This document shows, one piece after another, positions 52,493 through 61,489 of a stretch of DNA of 64,000 nucleotides (its first letter is position 1; each line of letters starts with the position of its first letter). The notes under the pieces are model-generated. The model was not told where the DNA came from. It saw only the letters and a list, made by a program, of their open reading frames with translations, and searched no databases. Source of the stretch: Cryptosporangium aurantiacum (lineage in GTDB: Bacteria; Actinomycetota; Actinomycetes; Mycobacteriales; Cryptosporangiaceae). A program made the position numbers and the translations under genes. The stretch lies in the NCBI RefSeq assembly GCF_900143005.1, contig NZ_FRCS01000008.1, positions 248,001 to 312,000 of the forward strand, in the 5' to 3' direction.

Positions 52493-53326
52493 TCAGGGAG
52501 TAGCGGCGGGGAGGATCAGGCGGGGCAGGCCGTGGGGGCGGGACCGCGGTTTCCACTCGCGGGGGTAGCCGAGCGAAACCTCCTGGAACGGCACCCCGTC
52601 GACGACGTCCCGCAGCGGGATGTGCAGGTGCCCGTAGACCGCCACCGCCGCCCGGTACCGCAGGTGCCAGTCGGCGGTGAGCGTCGTTCCGCACCACTGG
52701 GCGAACTCGGGGTACCGCAGTCGCTTGGTCGGCGTCGGGTGCAGGGGCCAGTGCGACACCAGCACGGTCCGCTGATCCTCCGGCAGCTCGGCGTCGAGCC
52801 GGGCCCGGGTGTGCTCCACCCGGGCGCGGCACCACTCCGCACGGCTGGGAAACGGGTCCGGGTGCAGCAGCGCCTCGTCGGTGGCCACGATCCCGGCGTC
52901 GTAGGCCTGCGCCAGCGCCTGCTCGGCGGTGAGGCCCTCGGCCCGGAACGAGTAGTCGTAGAGCGTGAACAGCGACGCGACCGTGATCGGCTCCGCGCCG
53001 CCGTCCCACGTCGGGTACGGATCCTCCGGGGTCAGTACACCGAGCGCGCGGCACATCTCCACCAGCGCGTCGTACTTCGTTGCTCCGCGCAGCGCGTCCG
53101 GGTCCTTGGGCGACGTCCACAGCTCGTGGTTGCCGGGTGCCCAGATCACCGTGGAGAACGAGAGCGTCAGCACCTTGAGCGTCCAGGCGACGTGCTCCAG
53201 CCGCTCGGCGACGTCCCCGGCGACGATCAGCCAGTCGTCCTCGGCGAGAGGACGCAGCGACCGGACGACGTCCCTGTTCTCCTTGTATCCGACGTGCAGG
53301 TCGCTGACGGCGAGCAGGTTCCCCAT
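52493..53326 (-). CDS. Calcineurin-like metallophosphoesterase
   Basis: A 277-residue cytoplasmic metallophosphoesterase. All family metal motifs are visible: VSDLHVG, IVAGDVAE, WAPGNHELW, VSHWPLH and YGHLH. ATG 53326 has AGGTGAA directly upstream; an in-frame start 42 bp earlier was rejected. The substrate (nucleotide, phosphodiester or protein) is not evident. It lies upstream of, and on the same strand as, lutC but outside the lut operon order, because transcription runs away from lutC. Confidence 0.9.
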   Translation of the reverse strand: MGNLLAVSDLHVGYKENRDVVRSLRPLAEDDWLIVAGDVAERLEHVAWTLKVLTLSFSTVIWAPGNHELWTSPKDPDALRGATKYDALVEMCRALGVLTPEDPYPTWDGGAEPITVASLFTLYDYSFRAEGLTAEQALAQAYDAGIVATDEALLHPDPFPSRAEWCRARVEHTRARLDAELPEDQRTVLVSHWPLHPTPTKRLRYPEFAQWCGTTLTADWHLRYRAAVAVYGHLHIPLRDVVDGVPFQEVSLGYPREWKPRSRPHGLPRLILPAATP

Positions 53327-53407
53327 TTCACCTATCGTGCCCGAGGCTGACGAGGTAAGTGGACCCACGTAGGCGAGCCATAGCCGGCCCGAACGGGTCC
53401 GCTCCCG

Positions 53408-54040
53408 CTACGCGACGACGATCACTTCGAGGGTGCGGGGGCCGTGGACGCCTTCGACGCGATTGAGCTCGATGTCGCTCGTCGCCGACGGGCCGCTAAT
53501 CCAGGTCTGCGGACGCGTGGCGTCCAACCGCGCGACGGCGGCGGGTACGCCGTCGACAACGGTGTCGCCCAGGACGACACACAGGTGATAATCCGGCACC
53601 AGCGACAGCGCACGCCGCCCCTGGCCCGGCCCGGCGTCCAGCACGATCGTGCCGGTCGCGACGATCGTCACCGCGGACGAGGTGATCACCCCGTCCACGG
53701 TGTCCAGATCGTGCGGCCCGAGGTCCGCGGAGTCGGCGACGAACTCCACGCCGTCGACGGCCCCGAGCCACTCCTCCGGCAGCCCCGCCGGGGCGACCAG
53801 CCGCCGCACCCCGCGATCACGCAGCGCCGCGGCCACGGTGGCGGCAAGCCCCGCGGACGTGGTGCGGCGAACCGTCGCCTTGTAGTCCTCCAGCCGCTCG
53901 ACGAGCAGATCCAGGTCGACCGGGCCGTCAACTCCCCCGGCGCCCCGGTAGTCGCGCGGCAGGCCCCCGGCGCCCCGCCCCGGGTGTTCGGCCACGGCCG
54001 CCCGGAGCCGGGCGAAGATCTCGTCCTTCGCGCTCGTCAT
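53408..54040 (-). CDS. lutC: L-lactate oxidation complex subunit LutC
   Basis: A 210-residue LutC/YkgG-family (DUF162) protein (MTSAKDEIFARLRAA head, VITSSAVTIVATGTIVLDAGPGQGRRALSLVPD core). With LutA and LutB it oxidises L-lactate to pyruvate at the membrane or cytoplasm. Its ATG overlaps the lutB stop (ATGA). It is the last gene of the rhamnose operon. Confidence 0.92.
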   Translation of the reverse strand: MTSAKDEIFARLRAAVAEHPGRGAGGLPRDYRGAGGVDGPVDLDLLVERLEDYKATVRRTTSAGLAATVAAALRDRGVRRLVAPAGLPEEWLGAVDGVEFVADSADLGPHDLDTVDGVITSSAVTIVATGTIVLDAGPGQGRRALSLVPDYHLCVVLGDTVVDGVPAAVARLDATRPQTWISGPSATSDIELNRVEGVHGPRTLEVIVVA

Positions 54041-55506
54041 GAGTGGTTCTTCTTCCACCAGGCCCGGAAGCTCTCCTTCGGTACGGTCGGTGCGTCCCTC
54101 GCCGACGTCCACTTGCCGACCAGCGGCCCGGGCAAGGCTCCGATGCGACCACTCCTGCCACCGAGCGGCGCCGACCCGGCCCAGCCCGCCTTCTGCGCCG
54201 CGGCCAGCCTCGACGGCTTCTCGAACACCCAGCCCAGCGCCTTCATCGCCAGCCGCTCGGCGGTCGGGAGCTTCTTCTCGCGCTTCGCGTCGACCGCCCC
54301 GGCTCGCAGGTGGACGAGCACCTCGGGGATGTCGATCCGCACCGGGCACGCCTCGAAACAGGCCCCGCATAGCGAGGACGCGTAGGGCAACGTCGTGTTG
54401 ATCGAACCGTGGTCCCCGAACCCGGTGAGCATCGGCGACAGGATCGCGCCGATCGGCCCCGGGTACACCGACCCGTACGCGTGCCCGCCGACCCGCTCGT
54501 ACACCGGGCACACGTTCAGGCACGCCGAGCACCGGATACAGCGCAGCGCCTGGCGTCCGATCTCGTCGGCGAGGACCCGCGTCCGACCGTTGTCGATCAG
54601 CACGACGTGCACGTTCGACGGGCCGTCGCCCTCGGTGACGCCGGTCCAGAACGAGGTGTACGGGTTCATCCGCTCCCCGGTGGACGACCGGGGCAGCAGC
54701 TGCAGGAACACCTCGAGGTCCTGCCAGGTCGGCAGCAGCTTCTCGATGCCGACGACCGAGATCAGCGTCTTCGGCAGCGTGACGCACATCCGGCCGTTGC
54801 CCTCGGACTCGACGACGCAGAGCGTGCCGGTGTCGGCGATCGCGAAGTTCGCGCCGGAGATCGCCACGGTGGCGTCGAGGAACTGCTCCCGCAGGTAGGT
54901 CCGCGCCGCACCCGCGAGATCCGCGGGGCTGTCGGACAGCTCCGGATCAACACCCGGGATCTCGCGGCGGAAGATCTCCCGGATCTCGGCCCGGTTGCGG
55001 TGGATCGCGGGCACCAGGATGTGCGAGGGCTGGTCGTGTCCGAGCTGGACGATCAGCTCGGCGAGGTCGGTCTCCCGCGCGGTGATCCCGGCGGCCTCCA
55101 GCACCTCGTTGAGCTCGATCTCCTGGGTGGCCATCGACTTGACCTTCAGCACGTGCTTCGCGCCGGCGTCCTGCACGAGCCCGGTGACGATCGAACCCGC
55201 CTCGGCGGCGTCCCGCGCCCAGTGCACGACGCCCCCGGCCGCCGTGAACGCTTCCTCGAACTGTTGGAGCAGCGCCGGCAGGTCGTAGAGGACCTGGTCC
55301 TTGATCGCGGCGCCGGCGAGGCGCAGCTCCTCCCAGTCGTCGAGCTCGCCGACCACGGCCGCGCGCTTGCCGCGGATCGTGCCGGTGGCCTTGCGCAGGT
55401 TCGCACGCTGCTGGTCGTTGCCGAGCGCGTTCCGGGCCTCGCCGGGGAACGGCCGACCGTGCAGGCGCCCCTGTCCGACCGGCGGCATACCGAGGAACGT
55501 AGTCAC
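54037..55506 (-). CDS. lutB: L-lactate oxidation iron-sulfur subunit LutB
   Basis: A 489-residue LutB/LldF-family protein with two 4Fe-4S clusters: Cys323, Cys326, Cys329 and Cys333 (CIRCSACLNVCPV), and Cys380, Cys383 and Cys387 (CGACFEACPV). The N-terminal DUF162-like domain carries SGANFAIADTGTLCVVESEGNGR. GTG 55506 overlaps the lutA stop (GTGA), which fixes the start; the open frame extends further upstream but inside lutA. It transfers electrons from lactate within the LutABC complex. Confidence 0.95.
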   Translation of the reverse strand: MTTFLGMPPVGQGRLHGRPFPGEARNALGNDQQRANLRKATGTIRGKRAAVVGELDDWEELRLAGAAIKDQVLYDLPALLQQFEEAFTAAGGVVHWARDAAEAGSIVTGLVQDAGAKHVLKVKSMATQEIELNEVLEAAGITARETDLAELIVQLGHDQPSHILVPAIHRNRAEIREIFRREIPGVDPELSDSPADLAGAARTYLREQFLDATVAISGANFAIADTGTLCVVESEGNGRMCVTLPKTLISVVGIEKLLPTWQDLEVFLQLLPRSSTGERMNPYTSFWTGVTEGDGPSNVHVVLIDNGRTRVLADEIGRQALRCIRCSACLNVCPVYERVGGHAYGSVYPGPIGAILSPMLTGFGDHGSINTTLPYASSLCGACFEACPVRIDIPEVLVHLRAGAVDAKREKKLPTAERLAMKALGWVFEKPSRLAAAQKAGWAGSAPLGGRSGRIGALPGPLVGKWTSARDAPTVPKESFRAWWKKNHS

Positions 55507-56255
55507 GAAACCACCCCGTACGGCTCGGACTCGGTGGACGCGAGGATCTCGGCCAGGTGCAGGGTGCCGACGCCGGTCCGCAGCCGGGACAGGCCGCCCC
55601 CGATGTGCATCAGGCACGAGTTGTCGCCCGCCGCGCAGATCTCGGCGCCGGTGTCGAGGACGTGCCGGACCTTGTCGGCCAGCATCGCGGTCGAGGTCTC
55701 GGCGTTCTTCAGCGCGAACGTCCCGCCGAACCCGCAGCACTCCTCGGCACCGCCGAGCTCGAGCAACTCCAGCCCGCGGACGTTACGCAGCAGCCGCAGC
55801 GGCTTGTCGTCGACGTGCAGCATCCGCAGCGAGTGGCAGGTCGGGTGGTAGGTGACGCGGTGCGGGAAGTACGCGCCGACGTCCTCGACCTTCGCGACGT
55901 CGATCAGGAACTCGCTCAGCTCGTACACCCGCGGCCGAATCGCTTCCACGTCGTCGGCGAACGAGGCGCTCCCCGACACCGCGGCGAGCCGCGGGTAGAA
56001 GTGCCGCACCATCCCGGCACACGACCCGGACGGTGCCACGACCGCGTCGTACTCACCGAACACGTCGACGAAGTTCCGGGCCAGCGGGATCGCCTCGCGC
56101 TGGTACCCGGTGTTGAAGTGCATCTGGCCGCAGCACGTCTGGGCCAGCGGGAAATCCACGGTGTGGCCGAGCCGCTCCAGCAGCCGTACCACCGCCTTCC
56201 CGGTGTCCGGGAAGATGGTGTCGTTGAAGCACGTCAAAAACAGGGCAACTCGCAC
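55503..56255 (-). CDS. lutA: L-lactate oxidation subunit LutA
   Basis: A 250-residue LutA/YkgE-family protein with two cysteine-rich CCG domains: QTCCGQMHFNTGY near residue 40 and EECCGFGGTFALKN near 172. It begins with GTG 4 bp after the rhaB stop. That spacing places lutABC in the rhamnose transcript and matches its job here: oxidising the L-lactate made from L-lactaldehyde. LutA also resembles the GlpC/HdrB cysteine-rich subunits. Confidence 0.94.
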   Translation of the reverse strand: MRVALFLTCFNDTIFPDTGKAVVRLLERLGHTVDFPLAQTCCGQMHFNTGYQREAIPLARNFVDVFGEYDAVVAPSGSCAGMVRHFYPRLAAVSGSASFADDVEAIRPRVYELSEFLIDVAKVEDVGAYFPHRVTYHPTCHSLRMLHVDDKPLRLLRNVRGLELLELGGAEECCGFGGTFALKNAETSTAMLADKVRHVLDTGAEICAAGDNSCLMHIGGGLSRLRTGVGTLHLAEILASTESEPYGVVS

Positions 56256-56259
56256 TAAT

Positions 56260-57726
56260 TCATACCTTAGCGATGCTCGAGGCCAGCCGGCCCGCGAGGC
56301 TGTCCCAGTCGATGCCGGGCCGGGGTTCGTAGCGAACTGTCGCCTGAGTGGCGGCGAGCAGGCGCCTGGCGTCCGACAGATCGGCGATCAGCCCGGCAGC
56401 ACGGGCCTGCACGAGCACGTTGCCGAGCGCGGTCGCCTCGACCGGGCCGGCCACGACCGGCAGGCCGGTCGCGTCCGCGGTCAGCTGGCAGAGCAGCGCG
56501 TTGCGCGCTCCGCCACCCACGATGTGGACGACGTCGACGTCGTGCGACGCCAGGTCGGCGGCCTCCCGCAGCGTGCGGCGGAACGCCAGCGCCAAGCTGT
56601 CGAGGATGCAGCGGACGATCTCGTCGGGCGCGCTCGGCACCGGCTGACCGGTCTCCGCGGCGTAGGCGGCGATCCGGCCCGGCATGTCACCCGGCGGGAG
56701 GAAGCGGGCATCGTCGACGTCGATCACCGTGCGACCCGCGGGGACCCCCGCCGCGTCCGCGAGCAGCGTCGGCAGATCGGCAGGCAAACCTGAGCGCTCC
56801 CACCACCGCACCGACTCCTGCAGCAGCCAGAGACCCATCACGTTCCGCAGGTACCGGACCGTGCCGTCGATCCCGGCTTCGTTGGTGAAGTTGGCTTCCC
56901 GGCTCGCCGACGAGAGCACCGGGCGGTCGAGCTCCAGCCCGGCCAGGCCCCACGTTCCGCACGAGATGTACGCGAAGCGGTCGCCCACCGCGGGGACGCC
57001 GATCACCGCGGAAGCGGTGTCGTGCGACGCCACGGCAACGACCGGGGCGTCGAACCCGACCTCGGTGGCCACGTCCTCCCGGAGCCCGCCGAGCGACTCC
57101 CCCGGCTGCCGGAGCGCCGGTAGGAGCTCGGGACGCAGGCCCAGCGACGAGGCCAGCGCGGTGTCCCACGTCCGGGTATGGACGTCGAGCAGCTGGGTGG
57201 TGGACGCGTTGGTGACCTCCGCGCCGCGCGCCCCGGTGAGCCAGTACCCGATCAGGTCCGGCACCAGCAGCAGGTCGTGAGCGGCCCGGTACGCCGCCGT
57301 GTCGCGCGCGGCGACCAGCTGGTAGATCGTGTTGAACGGCAGGATCTGCAGGCCGGTCCGCTGGTAGAGCGCGTCCGGCCCCAGTCGACGATTGATCTCC
57401 TCGGCGACGCCCTCGGTCCGCTCGTCCCGGTAGTGCACCGGGGGCCCGAGCAGCGCGCCGGCGTCGTCCAGCAGGCCGTAGTCGACAGCCCACGAGTCGA
57501 CGCCGATCGACGTCGGAACGCCGTGGTCGCGGCCGAGGAACCGCAGGCCGCGCAGGATCTCGGCGTACAGGCCGGCGACGTTCCAGTGCAGCGTCCCGGC
57601 CAGGCGCACCGGCTCGTTGACGAACCGGTGCCCCTCGGTCAGCTCCAGTGTCTCCGGCCCGACCCGGCCGGCCACGACGCGTCCGGAGGACGCGCCGAGG
57701 TCGACCGCTGCGAACAGTGACGTCAT
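56260..57726 (-). CDS. rhaB: L-rhamnulokinase
   Basis: A 488-residue FGGY-family sugar kinase: AAVDLGASSGRVV at the N-terminus (phosphate-binding), GVDSWAVDYGLLD, and HIVGGGARNALLCQLTAD in the C-terminal lobe. It phosphorylates L-rhamnulose at C1. Its ATG overlaps the aldolase-dehydrogenase stop (ATGA). The assignment as rhamnulokinase is supported by both sequence and operon. Confidence 0.95.
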   Translation of the reverse strand: MTSLFAAVDLGASSGRVVAGRVGPETLELTEGHRFVNEPVRLAGTLHWNVAGLYAEILRGLRFLGRDHGVPTSIGVDSWAVDYGLLDDAGALLGPPVHYRDERTEGVAEEINRRLGPDALYQRTGLQILPFNTIYQLVAARDTAAYRAAHDLLLVPDLIGYWLTGARGAEVTNASTTQLLDVHTRTWDTALASSLGLRPELLPALRQPGESLGGLREDVATEVGFDAPVVAVASHDTASAVIGVPAVGDRFAYISCGTWGLAGLELDRPVLSSASREANFTNEAGIDGTVRYLRNVMGLWLLQESVRWWERSGLPADLPTLLADAAGVPAGRTVIDVDDARFLPPGDMPGRIAAYAAETGQPVPSAPDEIVRCILDSLALAFRRTLREAADLASHDVDVVHIVGGGARNALLCQLTADATGLPVVAGPVEATALGNVLVQARAAGLIADLSDARRLLAATQATVRYEPRPGIDWDSLAGRLASSIAKV

Positions 57727-59759
57727 CGCAAGAACGCTGCCGCGACGCCTGCGTCGACCGGGACGTGCAGGCCGGTGGTGTGCGTCAGCTCGCCGCCGAC
57801 CAGCGCGAACGCGGCGTTGGCGACGTGGTCGGGCAGGACCTCACGCTTGAGCAGCGTCCGCTGGGCGTAGAACTTGCCCAGGTCCTCCTCCGGCACGCCG
57901 TAGACGGCCGCCCGGGAGGCGCCCCAGCCACCGGCGAAGATGCCGGAGCCGCGGACCACGCCGTCGGGGTTGATGCCGTTGACCCGGATGCCGTGCTCAC
58001 CCAGCTCGGCCGCGAGCAGCCGGACCTGGTGCGCCTGGTCGGCCTTGGCCGCGGAGTACGCGACGTTGTTCGGGCCGGCGAAGACCGAGTTCTTCGAGGA
58101 GATGTAGAGGATGTCGCCGCCCATCTTCTGGGCGGTCATCACCCGCGCGGCCTCCTTCGAGACCAGGAACGAGCCCTTGGCCAGGACGTCGTGGAGCAGG
58201 TCCCAGTCGGCCTCGGTGGTGTCGGCGAGTGGCTTGGAGATCGACAGGCCGGCGTTGTTGACGACCAGGTCCACACCGCCGAACGCGAGCGCGGCGGCGT
58301 CGAAGGCGGCCTTGACGCCCGCGGCGTCGGTGACGTTCGCCGCGACGCCGACGGCCACATCGGACGAGCCCAGCTCGGCCGCGGCGGCGTTCGCCTTCTC
58401 CAGATCCAGATCCGCGATGACGACACACGCGCCCTCGGCGGCGAACCGGGCCGCGATCGCCTTGCCGATGCCGCTCGCCGCGCCGGTGACCAGCGCGACC
58501 CTGCCGACCAGCGCCTTGGGCTTCGGCATCCGCTGGAGCTTGGCCTCCTCGAGGGCCCAGTACTCGATGCGGAACTTCTCCGACTCGGCGATCGGCGCGT
58601 ACGTGGAGATCGCCTCGGCGCCACGCATGACGTTGATCGCGTTGACGTAGAACTCACCGGCGACGCGGGCGGTCTGCTTGTTCGCGCCGAAGCTGAACAT
58701 GCCCACACCCGGCACCAGGACGATCGCCGGGTCGGCGCCACGGAGGGCAGGCGAGTCCGGCGTCGCGTGCCGGTCGTAGTAGGCCTGGTACTCCTCGCGG
58801 TATTCCGCGTGCAGCTCGGAGAGCCGCGCCACGATCTCCTCGACGCTTGCCGTACTCGGAAGATCGACGACCAGCGGACGGACCTTCGTGCGCAGGAAGT
58901 GGTCCGGGCAGGACGTGCCGAGCGCGGCCAGCGGCGCCAGCTTCTCCCGGGACAGGAAGTCGAGCACGACGTCGCTGTCGGTGTAGTGCCCGACCTGCGG
59001 CTTGTCCGTGGACGCCAGGCCGCGGATCACCGGGGCCAGCGCCGCGGCCTTCGCGTGGCGCTGGTTCTCCGGCAGCGGCGAGAACCCATCCACCACGGCC
59101 CCGAACGGCTCGGCCGCACCGCGGGTGGCGATGAACTTCTCCGCGGTGCGGATGATCTCCAGCGAGCGGGCCTCGCACTCCTCGGCGGTCGCGCCCCAGG
59201 CGGTGATGCCGTGCCCGCCGAGGATGCAGCCGATCGCCTGCGGGTGCGCTTCCTTCACCGCGGCGATGTCCAGTCCGAGCTGGAAGCCCGGGCGACGCCA
59301 CGGGATCCAGACGACCTTGTCGCCGAAGCACTCCTTGGTCAGCGCCTCACCGTCGGCGGCGGTCGCCAGCGCGATGCCCGAGTCCGGGTGCAGGTGGTCG
59401 ACGTGCGCGGCGTCCACCAGGCCGTGCATCGCGGTGTCGATCGACGGCGCGGCACCCCCGCGGCCGTGCAGGCAGTAGTCGAACGCGGCGACCATCTCGT
59501 CCTCGCGCTCGACGCCCGGGTAGACGTCGACGAGTCCGTGCAGCCGGTCCAGGCGCAGCACGGCCAGACCGGACTCCTTCAGCGTGCCCAGGTCACCGCC
59601 GGAGCCCTTCACCCACAGCAGCTCGACCGGCCCACCGGTGACCGGGTCGATCTCAGTGCCCTTCGCGGACGTGTTCCCGCCGGCGTAGTTGGTGTTGCGC
59701 GGGTCGGCGCCCAGTCGATTGGATCGCGCCAGCAGCGCGGCGACTGTCTCGCTCGTCAT
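57723..59759 (-). CDS. rhaD: Bifunctional rhamnulose-1-phosphate aldolase/lactaldehyde dehydrogenase
   Basis: A 678-residue fusion. The N-terminal class II aldolase domain (about 1-400) has NTNYAGGNTSAKG, VKGSGGDLG and the metal-binding HVDHLHPDS. The C-terminal short-chain dehydrogenase domain (about 415-678) has TGAASGIGKA, NNAG and YSAAK. It cleaves L-rhamnulose 1-phosphate to DHAP and L-lactaldehyde, then oxidises the aldehyde to L-lactate without release of the toxic intermediate. ATG 59759 has AAGGACTCC upstream; the open frame extends into an intercistronic hairpin and is not coding there. The fusion is known from rhamnose operons as RhaEW. Confidence 0.95.
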   Translation of the reverse strand: MTSETVAALLARSNRLGADPRNTNYAGGNTSAKGTEIDPVTGGPVELLWVKGSGGDLGTLKESGLAVLRLDRLHGLVDVYPGVEREDEMVAAFDYCLHGRGGAAPSIDTAMHGLVDAAHVDHLHPDSGIALATAADGEALTKECFGDKVVWIPWRRPGFQLGLDIAAVKEAHPQAIGCILGGHGITAWGATAEECEARSLEIIRTAEKFIATRGAAEPFGAVVDGFSPLPENQRHAKAAALAPVIRGLASTDKPQVGHYTDSDVVLDFLSREKLAPLAALGTSCPDHFLRTKVRPLVVDLPSTASVEEIVARLSELHAEYREEYQAYYDRHATPDSPALRGADPAIVLVPGVGMFSFGANKQTARVAGEFYVNAINVMRGAEAISTYAPIAESEKFRIEYWALEEAKLQRMPKPKALVGRVALVTGAASGIGKAIAARFAAEGACVVIADLDLEKANAAAAELGSSDVAVGVAANVTDAAGVKAAFDAAALAFGGVDLVVNNAGLSISKPLADTTEADWDLLHDVLAKGSFLVSKEAARVMTAQKMGGDILYISSKNSVFAGPNNVAYSAAKADQAHQVRLLAAELGEHGIRVNGINPDGVVRGSGIFAGGWGASRAAVYGVPEEDLGKFYAQRTLLKREVLPDHVANAAFALVGGELTHTTGLHVPVDAGVAAAFLR

Positions 59760-59802
59760 TACGGAGTCCTTCGCGGTCGATCGGTAGCGACTCGGGTGTG
59801 TA

Positions 59803-59843
59803 CCGGCTCGGGCGGGGGTTCCTGGCCGGCCCGCCCGAGCCGG
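59803..59843 (-). other. Intercistronic hairpin between rhaI and rhaD
   Basis: A perfect 14-bp inverted repeat (CCGGCTCGGGCGGG/CCCGCCCGAGCCGG) with a 13-nt loop starts 13 bp after the rhaI stop. It has no T-tract and the operon continues, so mRNA stabilisation or partial termination is likelier than a full stop. Confidence 0.7.
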
Positions 59844-59856
59844 GGTCTGAAAGGGG

Positions 59857-61026
59857 TCAGGCTCCCCAACCGGCCTGGGTCCCACCGACGCGCTCGGCGA
59901 CGATCTTCTCGGCGTAACCGGACCGCTTGTAGGCCCCCATCGGGTCCGGGTCCAGCCCCTTCTCCTCGCGCAGCGAAGCCAGCAGCGGCCGCACGTCGGT
60001 GTTGTAGGCGTCCATGAAGACCGCGTTCGCACCGAGCACGTCACCCTCGGCCTGGGCCGCGGCGAGCGCCTCCCGGTCGACGAGTAGCGCCTTGGCGGTG
60101 GCTTCCTGGACGTTCATCACCGAGCGGATCTGGCCGGGGATCTTCGGCTCGATGTTGTGGCACTGGTCGAGCATGAACGCGATCTCGTCCAGCGCGCCGT
60201 GCTCGCGGTCGAAGCCGCCGCCGCGCAGCACCTCGAACAGGATCCGGAACAGCTGGAACGGGTCCGCCGCACCGACCATCAGGTCGTCGTCGGCGTAGAA
60301 GCGGGAGTTGAAGTCGAACGCGCCGAGCTTGTTCGCCCGCAGCAGGAACGCGACGATGAACTCGATGTTGGTCGACGGGGCGTGGTGCCCGGTGTCGACG
60401 CAGACCACGGCCTTCTCACCGAGCGCCAGCGTGTGCGCGTAGGCGGTGCCCCAGTCCGGCACGTCGGTGGCGTAGAACGCCGGCTCGAACAGCTTGTACT
60501 CCAGCAGCATCCGCTGGTCGTCACCGAGCCGCGCGTACACCTCCGCCAGTGCGGTGGCCAGGCGGTCCTGCCGGGCGCGGATGTCGTCCTGGCCCGGGTA
60601 GTTGATGCCGTCGGAGAACCACAGCTTCAGGTCACGGGAGCCGGTCTGGTCCATGACATCGACGCACTCGAGCAGGTGATCGGTCGCCTTGCGCCGCACG
60701 CGCGGGTCCGGGTTCGTGACGCTACCGAGCATGTAGTCGTCGTCCTGGAACACGTTCGAGTTGATCGTGCCGATCGCGACGCCGAGGTCCTTGGCGTGGC
60801 GGGCCAGGTCGGCGTAGTCGTCGACCTTGTCCCACGGGATGTGCAGCGCGACGGTCGGGGCGGCACCGGTGTACTTGTGCACCTGGGCGGCGTCGGCGAT
60901 CTTCTCGTACGGGTCGCGCGGGACGCCGGCCTGGGCGAACACCTTGAACCGGGTCCCCGAGTTGCCGAACGCCCAGGAAGGCAGCTCGATGTGCTGGCTG
61001 TTGAGTACTTCGGTCACTCGGGACAT
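59857..61026 (-). CDS. rhaI: L-rhamnose isomerase (Gram-positive/Streptomyces subtype)
   Basis: A 389-residue TIM-barrel isomerase of the Pseudomonas/Streptomyces RhaI class, not the E. coli RhaA class (IELPSWAFGNSGTRF start; LWFSDGINYPGQDD; CVDTGHHAPSTNIE; FDFNSRFYADDD). Metal ligands are expected among the Glu/Asp/His of those motifs. It converts L-rhamnose to L-rhamnulose. ATG 61026 lies 10 bp after the rhaM stop; an in-frame start 54 bp earlier overlaps rhaM and was rejected. Confidence 0.93.
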   Translation of the reverse strand: MSRVTEVLNSQHIELPSWAFGNSGTRFKVFAQAGVPRDPYEKIADAAQVHKYTGAAPTVALHIPWDKVDDYADLARHAKDLGVAIGTINSNVFQDDDYMLGSVTNPDPRVRRKATDHLLECVDVMDQTGSRDLKLWFSDGINYPGQDDIRARQDRLATALAEVYARLGDDQRMLLEYKLFEPAFYATDVPDWGTAYAHTLALGEKAVVCVDTGHHAPSTNIEFIVAFLLRANKLGAFDFNSRFYADDDLMVGAADPFQLFRILFEVLRGGGFDREHGALDEIAFMLDQCHNIEPKIPGQIRSVMNVQEATAKALLVDREALAAAQAEGDVLGANAVFMDAYNTDVRPLLASLREEKGLDPDPMGAYKRSGYAEKIVAERVGGTQAGWGA

Positions 61027-61036
61027 GGTGTTTCTT

Positions 61037-61357
61037 TCAGTCGAGGTGGAAAACTTCGGGGACGACCAGGAAGCCCTCATCGGGGCGGCGGCCCTCGAGG
61101 CCGATGAAGAACGGGCCCATCTCGGCCTGCCAGCGGGCGTTCACGTCCTCGCCGGCCATACCGGCCAACCCCGCTTCGTAGTCCTCGGTCTCCAGGTAAC
61201 CGATCAGGAGGCCGTCGTCCTTGAGGAACAACGAGTAGTTGGTCCAGCCGTGCTTCGACAGCGCGGCCAGCATCTCGGGCCAGACCGCGGCGTGCCGCTC
61301 GCGATACTCGTCCAGACGTTCCGGGTCAACCTGACCCAGAAGACAAACGCGCTGCAT
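61037..61357 (-). CDS. rhaM: L-rhamnose mutarotase
   Basis: A 106-residue dimeric alpha-beta-barrel protein with family features MQRVCLLGQV at the start, YRERHAAVWPEMLAAL and TNYSLFLKDDGLLIGYLE. It interconverts alpha and beta L-rhamnopyranose. ATG 61357 has AAGGAC seven bases upstream. It is separated from rhaS by a long hairpin. Confidence 0.93.
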   Translation of the reverse strand: MQRVCLLGQVDPERLDEYRERHAAVWPEMLAALSKHGWTNYSLFLKDDGLLIGYLETEDYEAGLAGMAGEDVNARWQAEMGPFFIGLEGRRPDEGFLVVPEVFHLD

Positions 61358-61382
61358 GTTTTGTCCTTGGTTTGAAGCTGGA

Positions 61383-61480
61383 GCCCGCTGAGGGCCTCGC
61401 TGCCGATCCGGGGCGACGACGCCGCGTATAGGTGACACTCAAGTTGTCGCGCCGGCTCGGCAGCGTGGCCCTCAGCGGGC
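61383..61480 (-). other. Large stem-loop between rhaS and rhaM
   Basis: Arms 61383-61406 and 61457-61480 pair over 23 of 24 positions (GCCCGCTGAGGGCC-T-CGCTGCCGA and complement, one T:T mismatch) around a 50-nt loop with further internal pairing. The stem starts 9 bp after the rhaS stop and ends about 25 bp before rhaM. It probably tunes the ratio between binding protein and enzymes. Confidence 0.75.
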
Positions 61481-61489
61481 CGTGCACTA

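Noticed and set aside
57648-60017. Open frame of 789 codons antisense to rhaB and rhaD
   Set aside because: Shadow of the aldolase-dehydrogenase and kinase genes.
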